This document shows, one piece after another, positions 9,183 to 17,527 of a stretch of 64,000 bases of DNA. Each line of letters begins with the position of its first letter. Position 1 is the first letter of the stretch. The notes under the pieces were generated by a model, which worked only from the letters and a program-made list of their open reading frames with translations, did no database searches and was not told the origin of the DNA. The stretch is from Chersky-840 sp050011815 (lineage in GTDB: Bacteria > Actinomycetota > Acidimicrobiia > Acidimicrobiales > UBA8190), in the NCBI GenBank assembly GCA_050011815.1, contig JBEKIJ010000010.1, forward strand, positions 62,001 to 126,000, given 5' to 3'. A program made the position numbers and the translations under genes.

Positions 9183-9632
9183 TCAGAACCAGCCGATCAG
9201 ATGGTCGATGGACCACACCTGCCAGCCGTGGGTCCCCAGGATCACCGCCGCGGCCAGGACCATCATGGCGTTCTGTCCCTGCTCGGCCCAGTCGTGGATC
9301 ATGAGGACGAAGTACAAGAGGTTGAGGGCGATGCTGGCGAAGGCGGCCACGGGGGTGAGGATCCCCAACGTGAGCCCCAGCCCGAGCGACAGCTCGCTCA
9401 TGAGGATCACCCAGGTCATCGCCTTGGGATGGGGCTTCACCACGGCGGTGAAGCCCGCGCCGACGAACTTCCAGCGGTGCTTGGAGGCGATGTCGGCCGC
9501 CCAGTTGATCCCGGCCTGTCTCTTGATCCACGCCGTGAGGTTCTTGTGGCGGAAGCTCTCGAGCCACCACAGCCCGAGTCCGATGCGCAGGACCGCCGCC
9601 CACTGTGGTCCGGTGAGCCAGGAGGTCTTCAT
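9183..9632 (-). CDS. DoxX-like integral membrane protein
   Basis: A 149-residue protein with about four transmembrane segments (WAAVLRIGLGLWWLESF, MTWVILMSELSLGLGLTLGIL, AFASIALNLLYFVLMI, NAMMVLAAAVILG). The order and the LRIGLG...W start match the DoxX/DoxD (TQO small subunit) superfamily. The hydrophilic insert between helices 1 and 2 (NLTAWIKRQAGINWAAD) is typical of the DoxD-like subgroup. The role is probably redox-linked at the membrane. It lies 59 bases upstream of the acyl-CoA dehydrogenase on the same strand. Confidence 0.75.
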   Translation of the reverse strand: MKTSWLTGPQWAAVLRIGLGLWWLESFRHKNLTAWIKRQAGINWAADIASKHRWKFVGAGFTAVVKPHPKAMTWVILMSELSLGLGLTLGILTPVAAFASIALNLLYFVLMIHDWAEQGQNAMMVLAAAVILGTHGWQVWSIDHLIGWF

Positions 9633-9715
9633 GTCGCTCGTTCTAGCACCGGCCGACCTGGGAATTCACACTCCGCCCCCCGCCCCTGTGGCCCCCACGC
9701 CGAGGTCGGAGCCGG

Positions 9716-10213
9716 TCAGCCCCGGTGGATGAGGTTGAAGCGCGAGGTGACCACGGGCTCCGACGTCGCCTCGTCGCGCCACACCGTCTCGGTGACGAGG
9801 AAGGTCATGGTCTTTCCCTTGGACTCCTTGGCATAGGCGTCGACGACATGCCCCTCCCCCACGAGCACGTCCCCCACGAACACGGGTCGGTGGTAGATGA
9901 ATTCCTGCTCGCCGTGGAGGATGATGCCCCCCTTGGCCATGAGCGGCCCGATGACCTCGCCCATGGGGTTCCCCTTGGGCTTGTCGGCCGGCTGGTCCTC
10001 GGCGAACTCGCCCCAGGTCTGCATCACGAAGGGGAAGGTCGGCGGCACCGGGATCGCCGGCAAGCCGGCCTCGGCTGCGGCGCGGGGGTCGCGGTAGACG
10101 CGACTCGGGTCGCACACGGCGGTGGCGAAGTTGGCGACCGGGCCGCGCTCGATCACGACCTTCGACTTGCTCATGGGCTTGCCGATGACCTTGCTCAGCT
10201 CGTCGTCAGACAT
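9716..10213 (-). CDS. FAS1-like dehydratase / MaoC N-terminal domain protein
   Basis: A 165-residue protein starting at ATG 10213 (MSDDELSKVIGKPMSKSKVV). It is the MaoC_dehydrat_N/FAS1-like hot-dog fold (VPPTFPFVMQTWGEF, HGEQEFIYHRPVFVGDVLVGEG, MTFLVTETVWRDE). It lacks the Asp/His hydratase signature, as in HadA/HadC-type subunits that bind the acyl chain and need a catalytic MaoC partner. The MaoC protein at 6360-6791 is the obvious candidate. It is divergent from the enoyl-CoA hydratase across a 465-base gap. Confidence 0.85.
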   Translation of the reverse strand: MSDDELSKVIGKPMSKSKVVIERGPVANFATAVCDPSRVYRDPRAAAEAGLPAIPVPPTFPFVMQTWGEFAEDQPADKPKGNPMGEVIGPLMAKGGIILHGEQEFIYHRPVFVGDVLVGEGHVVDAYAKESKGKTMTFLVTETVWRDEATSEPVVTSRFNLIHRG

Positions 10214-10678
10214 CGTTCTCCTTCCCCCACAGGCGCCTCGGAGCTCGGGGCCGAGCCGCGCCGTGACACTGTGCCGCCAATGCCACTCGGGCCGCCAATG
10301 AGCCGGCCCTCGGGCCCTGTGACCAGGGCCGGAGCCCGCCGCCGACTCCGATCGGCACCGGGGGGCCCCGCCATCGCGGGACCGCATTAGGGCCTTTGGT
10401 CCCTATTGAAAGCCCCGGCCATGGCCGAAGATATCGGGAGCCTCGTCGCTCACTGCTATCCCCGGTCGGTGGCGAGCATCCGGGTCGGTGCCGAACATGC
10501 CCCCGGCCACATCCCGGAGCTGTACGGACCACCGGAACCCGCCTGAGCGAGCAGCCCCCAGCGTGATCGGGCGGGTTCCGGTGTGCCCACCTCGGACCGT
10601 CCCTGCTACCGTGCCCGCGGCCCCGCCACGAGTCAGCGCCCGGCGGGCAGGCACCCGGCGACCACGGCGAGGAATGCG
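10214..10678. other. 465-base intergenic region between divergent genes
   Basis: No convincing coding frame, repeat or RNA was seen. It must hold the divergent promoters for the FAS1-like dehydratase (-) and enoyl-CoA hydratase (+) genes. It is GC-rich like its neighbours. Confidence 0.5.
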
Positions 10679-11578
10679 ATGCCCGAGTTCGAGACGCTCG
10701 GCTACGAGGAGTCGGGGGGCGTGGCCTGGGTCACCCTCAACCGCCCCGGCGTCATGAACGCCTTCAACACCACCATGCAGCGCGAACTGCGCAGCCTGTG
10801 GCGGTGGCTCCGGCGCCACGACGACGTCCGGGTGGTGGTCCTCACCGGGGCCGGCGAGAAGGCCTTCTGCACGGGCATCGACCGCTCCGAAGCGCTGGCC
10901 GAGGGGCCCCGCCCCGGTCGGAGCCGAGGTGCGGCCTCGGGCGAACCGGGTGCGTCGGGGACCGCCGACCCCGAGCCGGGCGGCCCCGAGCCCGGGGAGT
11001 CCATCCACATCGGGTCGGGCACCACCCCGTTCATGTTCGACGACCCGGGGGACAACCTCGGCCCCAAGAGCAACGACCTGTGGAAGCCGGTCATCGCCGC
11101 GGTGAACGGGATCGCCTGCGGCGGCGCCTTCTACATGCTGGGCGAGGTCGACTTCATGATCGCGGCCGACCACGCCACCTTCTTCGACCCCCACCTGACC
11201 TTCAACATGGCCGCGTCCTTCGAACCCCTCCAGATGACCGGCCGCATGCCTTTCGGCGACCTCGTCCGGCTCACCCTGCTCGGCAGCGAGGAGCGCATGA
11301 GTGCGGAGCGCGCCCTGCAGATCGGCCTCGTCACCGAGGTGGTGCCCGCCGCCGAGCTCCGCAGCCGCGCCCAGTGGGCGGCGGACGTGATCGCCAAGGC
11401 CCACCCCGTGGCGGTGCAGGGAACCCTCCGGGCCCTGTGGGCGGGCCGCGAGCTCACCCGGAGCCAGGCCCTCGGCCTCGGCTGGGCCTTCGTCGGCCTC
11501 GGCAACGACCCCGCCGCGCTGGCCGAGGGCCAGGCCCGCTTCGCCTCGGGCGAACGGGTGGACTGGCGCCTGCGCTGA
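10679..11578 (+). CDS. Enoyl-CoA hydratase/isomerase (crotonase family)
   Basis: A 299-residue crotonase-fold protein. ATG 10679 has GAGGAA upstream. The N-terminal half has WVTLNRPGVMNAFN and VVLTGAGEKAFCTGIDRSE. The oxyanion-hole segment is NGIACGGAFYMLGEVDFMIAAD, and the C-terminus has AERALQIGLVTEVVPAAEL. A Gly/Pro/Glu-rich insertion of about 35 residues (~77-112) interrupts the usual loop after the first oxyanion strand. The catalytic Glu positions of mitochondrial crotonase are not clearly conserved, so isomerase or hydrolase activity is possible. It likely acts with the acyl-CoA genes on the opposite strand. Confidence 0.87.
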   Translation: MPEFETLGYEESGGVAWVTLNRPGVMNAFNTTMQRELRSLWRWLRRHDDVRVVVLTGAGEKAFCTGIDRSEALAEGPRPGRSRGAASGEPGASGTADPEPGGPEPGESIHIGSGTTPFMFDDPGDNLGPKSNDLWKPVIAAVNGIACGGAFYMLGEVDFMIAADHATFFDPHLTFNMAASFEPLQMTGRMPFGDLVRLTLLGSEERMSAERALQIGLVTEVVPAAELRSRAQWAADVIAKAHPVAVQGTLRALWAGRELTRSQALGLGWAFVGLGNDPAALAEGQARFASGERVDWRLR

Positions 11579-11597
11579 GCCCGGCCCGCCGGGGTTC

Positions 11598-12251
11598 TCA
11601 GCCCGACAGCAACCCGATGGCCAGGGCCCGAAAGGCCCGGGCCCGATGCGACCGGGTGTTCTTCTCGGCGCTCGACATCTCGGCGTAGGTCCGCCCGTCG
11701 CCGCCGTCGGGGACGAAGACCGGGTCGTAGCCGAAACCGCCGCTGCCGCGGCGCTCGGGAGAGATCGTGCCCTCCACCACGCCGTGGGCGACCACCTCCC
11801 GGCCCCCCGGGAAACAAGCCATGGCCACGGTCCGGAACCGGGCCCGGCGCGCTCCCGAGGCCCGGGCACCGGCGCCGTCGAGCTCGAGGAGGAGCAGGGC
11901 CACGTTGTCCTCGTAGGTGGCGTGCTCCCCCGAGTACCGCGAGGACCGCACGCCGGGGGCGCCCCCGAGCGCATCGACCTCGAGCCCGGTGTCATCGGCG
12001 ATGGCGGGGAGCCCGGTGGCCTCGACCAGCGCCCGCGCCTTGAGCCGGGCGTTCTCCTCCAGGGTGTCGCCGGACTCCTCCACCTCTCCCACCGAGGCGG
12101 GCCGGGCCACGAGCTCGACCCGGTCACCCACGGTGTCGGCCACGAGGGCGACGATCTCGGCCGCCTTGTCGGGATTGGCGGTGGCGAGCACCATGCGCAG
12201 CCGCCCGGTGGCGCCGACGCCGTTCCCGTCGCCGTCGCCGGGATTGGTCAC
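11598..12251 (-). CDS. rdgB: Non-canonical purine NTP pyrophosphatase (RdgB/HAM1)
   Basis: A 217-residue Ham1-family protein that hydrolyses ITP, dITP and XTP to the monophosphates, cleaning the nucleotide pool. Visible motifs are VLATANPDKAAEI at the N-terminus, IADDTGLEVDALGGAPGVRS with the catalytic DDTGL, and GGFGYDPVFVP with AEMSSAEKNTRSHRARA at the C-terminus. About 19 N-terminal residues precede the family start. The start overlaps the rph stop by four bases (ATGA), as in the conserved actinobacterial murI-rph-rdgB cluster. Confidence 0.95.
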   Translation of the reverse strand: MTNPGDGDGNGVGATGRLRMVLATANPDKAAEIVALVADTVGDRVELVARPASVGEVEESGDTLEENARLKARALVEATGLPAIADDTGLEVDALGGAPGVRSSRYSGEHATYEDNVALLLLELDGAGARASGARRARFRTVAMACFPGGREVVAHGVVEGTISPERRGSGGFGYDPVFVPDGGDGRTYAEMSSAEKNTRSHRARAFRALAIGLLSG

Positions 12252-12997
12252 CGAGGAGCGGGGGGTTCGTCGACGACGGCGCGCTGGGCCTCGAGGAGCA
12301 CGGCGATGCCGCCCTCGGCCAGGCTCACGAGCTCGTCGAGCTCACCGCGCGAGAACGCCATCCCTTCGGCGGTGCCCTGCACCTCGACGAAACGCCCCGA
12401 CCCCGTCATGACGACGTTCATGTCCACCTCGGCGCGCGAATCCTCGGAGTAGTCGAGGTCCAAGAGGCACGCCCCGTCGACGACGCCCACCGACACCGCC
12501 GCGCAGGCGTCGGTGAGGGGGTGGGTGGAGATGACCCGCTTCTGCAGCAGCCGGGTGAAGCAGTCGTGCAGCGCGATGTAGGCGCCGCAGATCGACGCCG
12601 TGCGCGTCCCGCCGTCGGCCTGCAGGGCGTCGCAGTCCACCGTCACCGACAGCTCACCCATGGCCACGAGGTCGGTGACGGCCCGCAGCGACCTGCCGAT
12701 GAGCCGTTGGATCTCGTGGGTGCGGCCCGACTGCTTTCCCTTGGCCGCCTCGCGTCCCACCCGCTCGGCCGAAGATCCCGGCAACAACGAGTACTCGGCG
12801 GTGACCCAGCCCTTGCCGCCCCCCCGCAGCCAGGGCGGGACCCGGTCCTCCACCGACGCCGTGCACAGCACCTTGGTCTTGCCCATCGAGACGAGGACCG
12901 ACCCGTTGGCGAACTCGGTGAAGTCGCGGACGAACGACACCGGCCGCAGGTCGGCCACGTCCCTGCCGTCGGCCCGCAGGGCCCGGGGGTCGGTCAC
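12248..12997 (-). CDS. rph: Ribonuclease PH
   Basis: A 249-residue phosphorolytic 3'-5' exoribonuclease that trims tRNA 3' ends. Family motifs include FANGSVLVSMGKTKVLCTAS, GWVTAEYSLLPGSS, GRTHEIQRLIGRSLRAV, the phosphate-binding LQADGGTRTASICGAY and LLDLDYSEDSRAEVDMN. Length is typical. It overlaps both neighbours by four bases, so MBL, rph and rdgB are translationally coupled. Confidence 0.96.
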   Translation of the reverse strand: MTDPRALRADGRDVADLRPVSFVRDFTEFANGSVLVSMGKTKVLCTASVEDRVPPWLRGGGKGWVTAEYSLLPGSSAERVGREAAKGKQSGRTHEIQRLIGRSLRAVTDLVAMGELSVTVDCDALQADGGTRTASICGAYIALHDCFTRLLQKRVISTHPLTDACAAVSVGVVDGACLLDLDYSEDSRAEVDMNVVMTGSGRFVEVQGTAEGMAFSRGELDELVSLAEGGIAVLLEAQRAVVDEPPAPR

Positions 12998-13725
12998 AGC
13001 GAGTACCCCCGGCCCACCGCGGCCTGATCGACATGTCCACCGAAGGCCTCGGTCGCCTGGGCCAGGACCTCCTGGGCGCTGACCGTGGGGAGGCGATGGG
13101 TGATCACCAGGCGACGGGCGCCGGCGTCACGCGCCGTGGACCCTGCTTGTCTGCCGCTCATGTGGATGGCCGGGCCTTCGGGATGGGAGGTGTAGGTGGC
13201 CTCGCACAGGGCGAGGTCGACAGCGGGGCCGAGCGACGAGAACGACCACTGCGGCCCGGAGTCCGCAGAGTACCCCAGCGCGCCCCTGGGCCCTTCGAGA
13301 CGGGTGGCCAGGGTGACCGGCGGATGGTCGGTGCGACTGAAGGTCACCCGCAGATCACCGATGTCCGCCCCGTCACCGTCTCCCACCTCGTGCCAGTCGA
13401 GGACCCCCTCGACGTCCTGGCTCAGATGCGACAGGACGCCGGGGGCGGCGTAGACGGGGATGGGATCACGGTGAAACCCGTACACCCAGCGCGCCGCGGT
13501 GATGAACCCCTCGATGTCCCCGAAATGGTCGTGGTGCTCGTGGGTCAACACGATGGCCGAGAGCCGCAGCGGGTCGGTGAACCGCTGCAGGTTCCCGAAG
13601 GTCCCGGGCCCGGCGTCCATCCACACCGACGTCGCCGACTCCCACGACCGCACCAGGTAGCCGCTGGCGGCCCCGCCCGCGGCCTGGTGACTCCCGTCGC
13701 ATCCCAACACCGTGAGGGTGAGCAC
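12994..13725 (-). CDS. MBL-fold phosphodiesterase (Rv1339-like)
   Basis: A 243-residue metallo-beta-lactamase-fold hydrolase. The metal-binding HEHHDHFGD (HxHxDH) lies near residue 60, and later ligands are in ALCEATYTSH and LVITHRLP. Its position between murI and rph is that of Mycobacterium Rv1339, reported as an atypical class II cyclic-nucleotide phosphodiesterase; the wider family includes RNase Z-like enzymes. cAMP turnover is therefore the best guess. Only three bases separate it from murI upstream, and its stop overlaps the rph start. Confidence 0.88.
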   Translation of the reverse strand: MLTLTVLGCDGSHQAAGGAASGYLVRSWESATSVWMDAGPGTFGNLQRFTDPLRLSAIVLTHEHHDHFGDIEGFITAARWVYGFHRDPIPVYAAPGVLSHLSQDVEGVLDWHEVGDGDGADIGDLRVTFSRTDHPPVTLATRLEGPRGALGYSADSGPQWSFSSLGPAVDLALCEATYTSHPEGPAIHMSGRQAGSTARDAGARRLVITHRLPTVSAQEVLAQATEAFGGHVDQAAVGRGYSL

Positions 13726-13728
13726 GCC

Positions 13729-14664
13729 TCAGCCCGTCGCCCGGCCGGGCCGGGAGCCTGCGCCCGGCGTCCCCTTGCCCCCACCCGCCTTCGGGGCCCC
13801 GGCGGTGACCCGGGGGCGGGTCGCGACGTCGGTGACCGGAGGAGGGTCGGGCCACGACAGCCCCTGCACCTCGCCGAGCTCCTCTCCGAAGAGCCGGCTC
13901 CCGACGGTGCGGAACCACTCCACGTCGCCCGAGGAGAAGACCCGCAGGGTGCTGCGCCGCTTTTCCCCCCGACCCACACCGCCATCCCCCTCCTCGGCCC
14001 GGTCGAGGATGTCGCGCACCTCGAAGGCGGTCTCGTCGGCCGAGGACACGAGGACCACGTCACGGCCCATGACATCGGCGATGGTCCGAGCCAGGAACGG
14101 GTAGTGCGTGCACCCGAGCAACAAGGCGTCGACCCCGGCGTCGCGCACCGGCGCCAGCAGTCGCTCCGCCAGCACGGCCACCTGATCCGACCGCGTCTCC
14201 CCCCGTTCGACGAACTCGACGAACCCCGGGCACGAGGCGGGCACGAGCTCCAGCGGAGCGGGCAGCGCCCCGATGGCGCGCTGGTAGGCACCGGACCGGA
14301 TGGTCCCCACCGTTCCGACCACTCCCACCCGCCGGTTGCGCGTGGCCTTGGACAGCGCCCGCACGCCGGGGTCGATGACACCGACCACCGGGACCGGCAA
14401 CTCGGCCCGCAGGGCGTCGAGCGCCGCCGCCGACGCCGTGTTGCAGGCCACCACGACGAGCTTGACGTCGATCTCCTCTATCAGCCACCGCGCGATCTGC
14501 ACCGCGAACGACCGCACCTCGTCGAGGTCGCGCGGCCCGTAGGGGTAGCGACCGGTGTCGCCCACGTAGACGAGCTCTTCGTGGGGGGCGAGGTCGATCA
14601 GCGCTCGAGCCACGGTCAGCCCACCGAACCCGCTGTCGAACATGCCGATGGGACGGCCGTCCAT
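13729..14664 (-). CDS. murI: Glutamate racemase
   Basis: A 311-residue cofactor-independent racemase supplying D-glutamate for peptidoglycan. The N-terminus IGMFDSGFGGLTVARAL has the Asp/Ser motif, VYVGDTGRYPYGP follows, and the two catalytic Cys lie in VVACNTASAAALDAL and LLGCTHYPFL. The family core ends near residue 265. A Pro/Gly/Ala-rich tail of about 45 residues is an extra that may be clade-specific. It is first in the murI-MBL-rph-rdgB operon. Confidence 0.95.
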   Translation of the reverse strand: MDGRPIGMFDSGFGGLTVARALIDLAPHEELVYVGDTGRYPYGPRDLDEVRSFAVQIARWLIEEIDVKLVVVACNTASAAALDALRAELPVPVVGVIDPGVRALSKATRNRRVGVVGTVGTIRSGAYQRAIGALPAPLELVPASCPGFVEFVERGETRSDQVAVLAERLLAPVRDAGVDALLLGCTHYPFLARTIADVMGRDVVLVSSADETAFEVRDILDRAEEGDGGVGRGEKRRSTLRVFSSGDVEWFRTVGSRLFGEELGEVQGLSWPDPPPVTDVATRPRVTAGAPKAGGGKGTPGAGSRPGRATG

Positions 14665-14770
14665 GGCCCCGAGGCTACGGCACCCGACCTGGGGCCAGGA
14701 ACACCCGAGTCAGAGGGCCTGCCCCCGGTCGGGCCGGGCCCCCGGGCTCACGACGACGTGAAGCCCGGCC

Positions 14771-15085
14771 TCAGATGAGCGGCAGTTGCGGTGCGTCGGC
14801 CAGCGAGGCCTGACCCCCCTTGCGCCCGCCCACCGGGAAGACCTGCTCGGGGAGAAAAGACCGGACCCGGTCCTCGCCGGGACGGCCCCCGATCACCTCC
14901 ACCGACTCGGCGCCGTTGCGCTCGTTACGGACGTACCCGAGGAACCGCCACGCCGCCCCCCGCAGCACCGGCCCCTCGATCTCGACGAGGTCGCCCCGCC
15001 GCAACCCGTTCCACTCCTCGCGGCGCTGGAGGTGCTCGGGAAGCGCCTGGACCTTGCCCTTGGTGCGTGTCGTCTTGCGGGTCAC
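14771..15085 (-). CDS. Conserved small basic protein of unknown function
   Basis: A 104-residue protein from GTG 15085 (VTRKTTRTKGKVQALPEHLQ). The core contains LRRGDLVEIEGPVLRGAAWRFLGYVRNERNGAESVEVIGG and VRSFLPEQVFPVG, suggesting a small beta-barrel (SH3-like) domain with a basic N-terminus. The upstream in-frame extension is rejected because it lacks coding character. No function is recognised. The convergent murI side and divergent encapsulin side give no clue. Confidence 0.6.
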   Translation of the reverse strand: MTRKTTRTKGKVQALPEHLQRREEWNGLRRGDLVEIEGPVLRGAAWRFLGYVRNERNGAESVEVIGGRPGEDRVRSFLPEQVFPVGGRKGGQASLADAPQLPLI

Positions 15086-15253
15086 GACGCCTGCCCCCCG
15101 GTCGGGCGGGACCGGGTCCCGGTCCCGGGGCGGACGTCGGCCATTCCTCGAACCTATACCGTGTCCCTGGGACCGGAGGCGACTCCCGGGACGGCGTCCG
15201 GTGTAGAGGCGCAGGGCGGCACGGTCGGAACAGACGGGCGACAGGAGCACCAC

Positions 15254-15634
15254 ATGGCGAGCGAAGGGCTGCACGAAGCCGCGGACCACCTCGACGAGGC
15301 GACCATCGACCACCACCGGGCCATGACCTCGCTGTGCGAGGAGCTCGAGGCCGTCGACTGGTATGACCAGCGGGTCAACGCCACCTCGGACCCCACCCTG
15401 GCCGAAGTCCTCGCCCACAACCGCGACGAGGAGAAAGAGCACGCCTCGATGACGCTCGAGTGGCTCCGCCGCCGGGACCCGAAACTCGACGAGCACCTCC
15501 GCACCTACCTCTTCACCACGGGGTCCATCCTCGAGATCGAGACCGAGGCCGATGCGGGCACCGGCGCACCAGAGGCATCGGCGGCGGCATCGGGATCACT
15601 CGGCATCGGCAGCCTGAAGGGACACGAATCATGA
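15254..15634 (+). CDS. Encapsulated ferritin-like protein (EncFtn) with C-terminal targeting peptide
   Basis: A 126-residue cargo protein. ATG 15254 has AGGAG at 15243-15247. The two-helix core carries the ferroxidase residues seen in EncFtn: the acidic run CEELEAVDWYDQR (Glu29, Glu30, Glu32, Trp36, Tyr37) and RDEEKEH (Glu59, Glu60, Glu62, His63). A Gly/Ala/Ser linker ends in GSLGIGSLKGHES (residues 114-126), which fits the encapsulin cargo-loading peptide consensus. EncFtn assembles as an annular decamer that oxidises Fe(II) for storage inside the encapsulin shell. The stop overlaps the shell gene's ATG (ATGA). Confidence 0.93.
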   Translation: MASEGLHEAADHLDEATIDHHRAMTSLCEELEAVDWYDQRVNATSDPTLAEVLAHNRDEEKEHASMTLEWLRRRDPKLDEHLRTYLFTTGSILEIETEADAGTGAPEASAAASGSLGIGSLKGHES

Positions 15635-16449
15635 ACCACCTCCACCGTCAGCTCGCCCCCATCGCCGACGCGGGATGGGCGGCCATCGAAGACGAGATCA
15701 AGCCTCGCCTCGAAACCCATCTGGCGGCCCGCAAGCTGGTGGATTTCGAAGGGCCCCTGGGCTGGACCCATTCGGCCACCGCCCTCGGACGCCGGACCTC
15801 GATCGCGGGCCCCGCCCCCGACGTGACCGGTTCCCAACGACGGGTCCTGCCCCTGGTGGAGTTGCGCTCGGACTTCGTCGTGAAGCGCAGCGAGGTCGAC
15901 GACGCCGAACGGGGGGCGACCGACCTCGATCTCCCCGGCCTCGAGGACGCGGGCCGGCGCATCGCCCTGGCGGAGAACACCGCCGTCTTCCACGGCTACG
16001 CGGCGGGACAGATCGAAGGCATCACCCAGAGCACCTCCCACACCGCGCTCACCCTGTCCCCTGATCCCGAGCACTACCCCACCGCGGTGGCCGAGGCGGT
16101 CGACGTCCTGCGGGGGGCGGGCATCGGGGGGCCCTACGGACTGGCCCTCTCGCCGGGGATCTACACCGAGATCGTCCACACCGCCGAGCACGGGGGCCAC
16201 CTCCTCCTCGACCACCTCCGCCAGATCCTGGGCGGCCCCCTCGTCTGGGCACCGGGCGTCGAAGGCGGCATCGTGCTCAGCCTGCGCGGTGGGGACTTCG
16301 TCTTCGAATCCGGCCAGGACATCTCGATCGGCTACGCCTGGCACGACGCCGAGACGGTGGCGCTCTACCTCGAAGAGAGCTTCAGCTTCCGCGTCCTCGA
16401 GCCCGACGCGGCCGTGGCGCTGCGCAGCAAGGCACCCAAGAAGGCGTAG
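15631..16449 (+). CDS. Family 1 encapsulin shell protein
   Basis: A 272-residue HK97-fold shell protein. The N-terminus MNHLHRQLAPIADAGWAAIEDE is typical of family 1 encapsulins, as are KLVDFEGPLGW near residues 38-48, the E-loop segment with VLPLVELRSDF, and the C-terminal VLSLRGGDFVFESGQDISIGY and LYLEESFSFRVL. It self-assembles into an icosahedral nanocompartment that sequesters EncFtn through its C-terminal peptide, giving high-capacity iron storage and oxidative-stress protection. Coupled start with EncFtn implies co-expression. No iron-regulator site was recognised upstream. Confidence 0.95.
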   Translation: MNHLHRQLAPIADAGWAAIEDEIKPRLETHLAARKLVDFEGPLGWTHSATALGRRTSIAGPAPDVTGSQRRVLPLVELRSDFVVKRSEVDDAERGATDLDLPGLEDAGRRIALAENTAVFHGYAAGQIEGITQSTSHTALTLSPDPEHYPTAVAEAVDVLRGAGIGGPYGLALSPGIYTEIVHTAEHGGHLLLDHLRQILGGPLVWAPGVEGGIVLSLRGGDFVFESGQDISIGYAWHDAETVALYLEESFSFRVLEPDAAVALRSKAPKKA

Positions 16450-16478
16450 TCCCCGGCGTCATGCCGCGGGGCCGTCGG

Positions 16479-16537
16479 CTCAGAAGGAGGCCGGCCCAGA
16501 AGGAGGCCGGCTCAGAAGTGGGCCGGCTCAGAAGTAG
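16479..16537. repeat. 16-bp tandem repeat overlapping the cysM stop
   Basis: Three full copies and one partial copy of CTCAGAAGGAGGCCGG-like units begin at 16479, 16495, 16511 and 16527. The last partial unit contains the cysM stop codon and final codons, so the array looks like repeated duplication of the gene's 3' edge. Confidence 0.85.
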
Positions 16538-17475
16538 ATGGTGCGCTTGGCCCGCTCGACCACGACGTCGAGGTCATCGGTCCATGCTCCCGTGGACAGG
16601 TACTTCCAGCCGCCGTCGGCCGACACCACCACGATGACGCCGGCCTCGATGGCCTGTGCGCACTTGGCCGCGCCCGCCATGGCCGCGCCCGACGAGATCC
16701 CCGCGAACACCCCGACCTCGGCCAGGCGGCGGGTCCATTCCACCGACTGCCGGGGCCCGACCATGGTCTTGCGGTCGAGCAGGGCCTCACCACCGAGGTC
16801 GGTGAAGATGGGAGGGATGTAGCCGTCATCGAGGTTCCGCAGGCCGTCCACCATCTCCCCGGCGGGCGGTTCCACAGCCCACACCTCGACGCCCGGGTTG
16901 CGCTCTTTCAGGAACCGGCCCACGCCCAAGAGGGTCCCCGAGGTGCCGAGGCCGGCCACGAAGTGGGTCACCTCGGGGCAGTCGCGCCAGATCTCGGGGC
17001 CGGTCCCCTCGTAGTGCGCCTTGGGGTTGGCAGGGTTGGCGTACTGGTAGAGAAAGACCCACTCGGGATGCTCCGCCGCGATGGCCTGGGCCATCCGCAC
17101 CGCCCCGTTCGAACCCTGCTCGCCGGGTGACTCGATGATCTCCGCACCCCACACCTCGAGCAGCTGGCGGCGTTCCACCGAGACGTTCGAGGGCAGCACC
17201 ACCTTGAGGTGGTATCCCTTCACCCGCGCCACCAGGGCCAGCCCGATCCCGGTGTTTCCCGAAGACGGCTCCAACAAGGTGTCCCCCGGAGCCAGCCGAC
17301 CGTCTTTCTCGGCCTCCTCCACCATCGAGAGCGCGATGCGGTCCTTCACCGACCCCCCCGGGTTCTGACCCTCGAGCTTGATCAGGATGCGGGCGTCGGG
17401 GTTGGGGCTGAGGGAACTGACATCGACGAGGGGGGTGTTGCCGATGAGATCGAGGATGTTCGTGACTACGGCCAT
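16528..17475 (-). CDS. cysM: Cysteine synthase CysM (O-phosphoserine/CysO-dependent type)
   Basis: A 315-residue PLP enzyme of the OASS family. The PLP lysine is Lys44 in NPGGSVKDRIALS. The substrate-binding loop is EPSSGNTGIGLA, the phosphate cradle GLGTSGTLLGVGR, and GISSGAA is near the C-terminus. With cysO and mec immediately upstream, it matches mycobacterial CysM, which joins O-phosphoserine to the thiocarboxylate of CysO; Mec then releases cysteine. It is last in the mec-cysO-cysM cluster, 52 bases after cysO. Its 3' end carries the 16-bp repeats. Confidence 0.93.
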   Translation of the reverse strand: MAVVTNILDLIGNTPLVDVSSLSPNPDARILIKLEGQNPGGSVKDRIALSMVEEAEKDGRLAPGDTLLEPSSGNTGIGLALVARVKGYHLKVVLPSNVSVERRQLLEVWGAEIIESPGEQGSNGAVRMAQAIAAEHPEWVFLYQYANPANPKAHYEGTGPEIWRDCPEVTHFVAGLGTSGTLLGVGRFLKERNPGVEVWAVEPPAGEMVDGLRNLDDGYIPPIFTDLGGEALLDRKTMVGPRQSVEWTRRLAEVGVFAGISSGAAMAGAAKCAQAIEAGVIVVVSADGGWKYLSTGAWTDDLDVVVERAKRTIYF

Positions 17476-17527
17476 GGGACGGCCTCCGTGCGGCGTCGGT
17501 CCGGTGTCGCGGCGGGAGGCGGCGGAC

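Noticed and set aside
6718..9732. 1004-codon open frame on the plus strand opposite the acyl-CoA dehydrogenase
   Set aside because: No recognisable motif; the minus strand has clear acyl-CoA dehydrogenase sequence and normal codon use.
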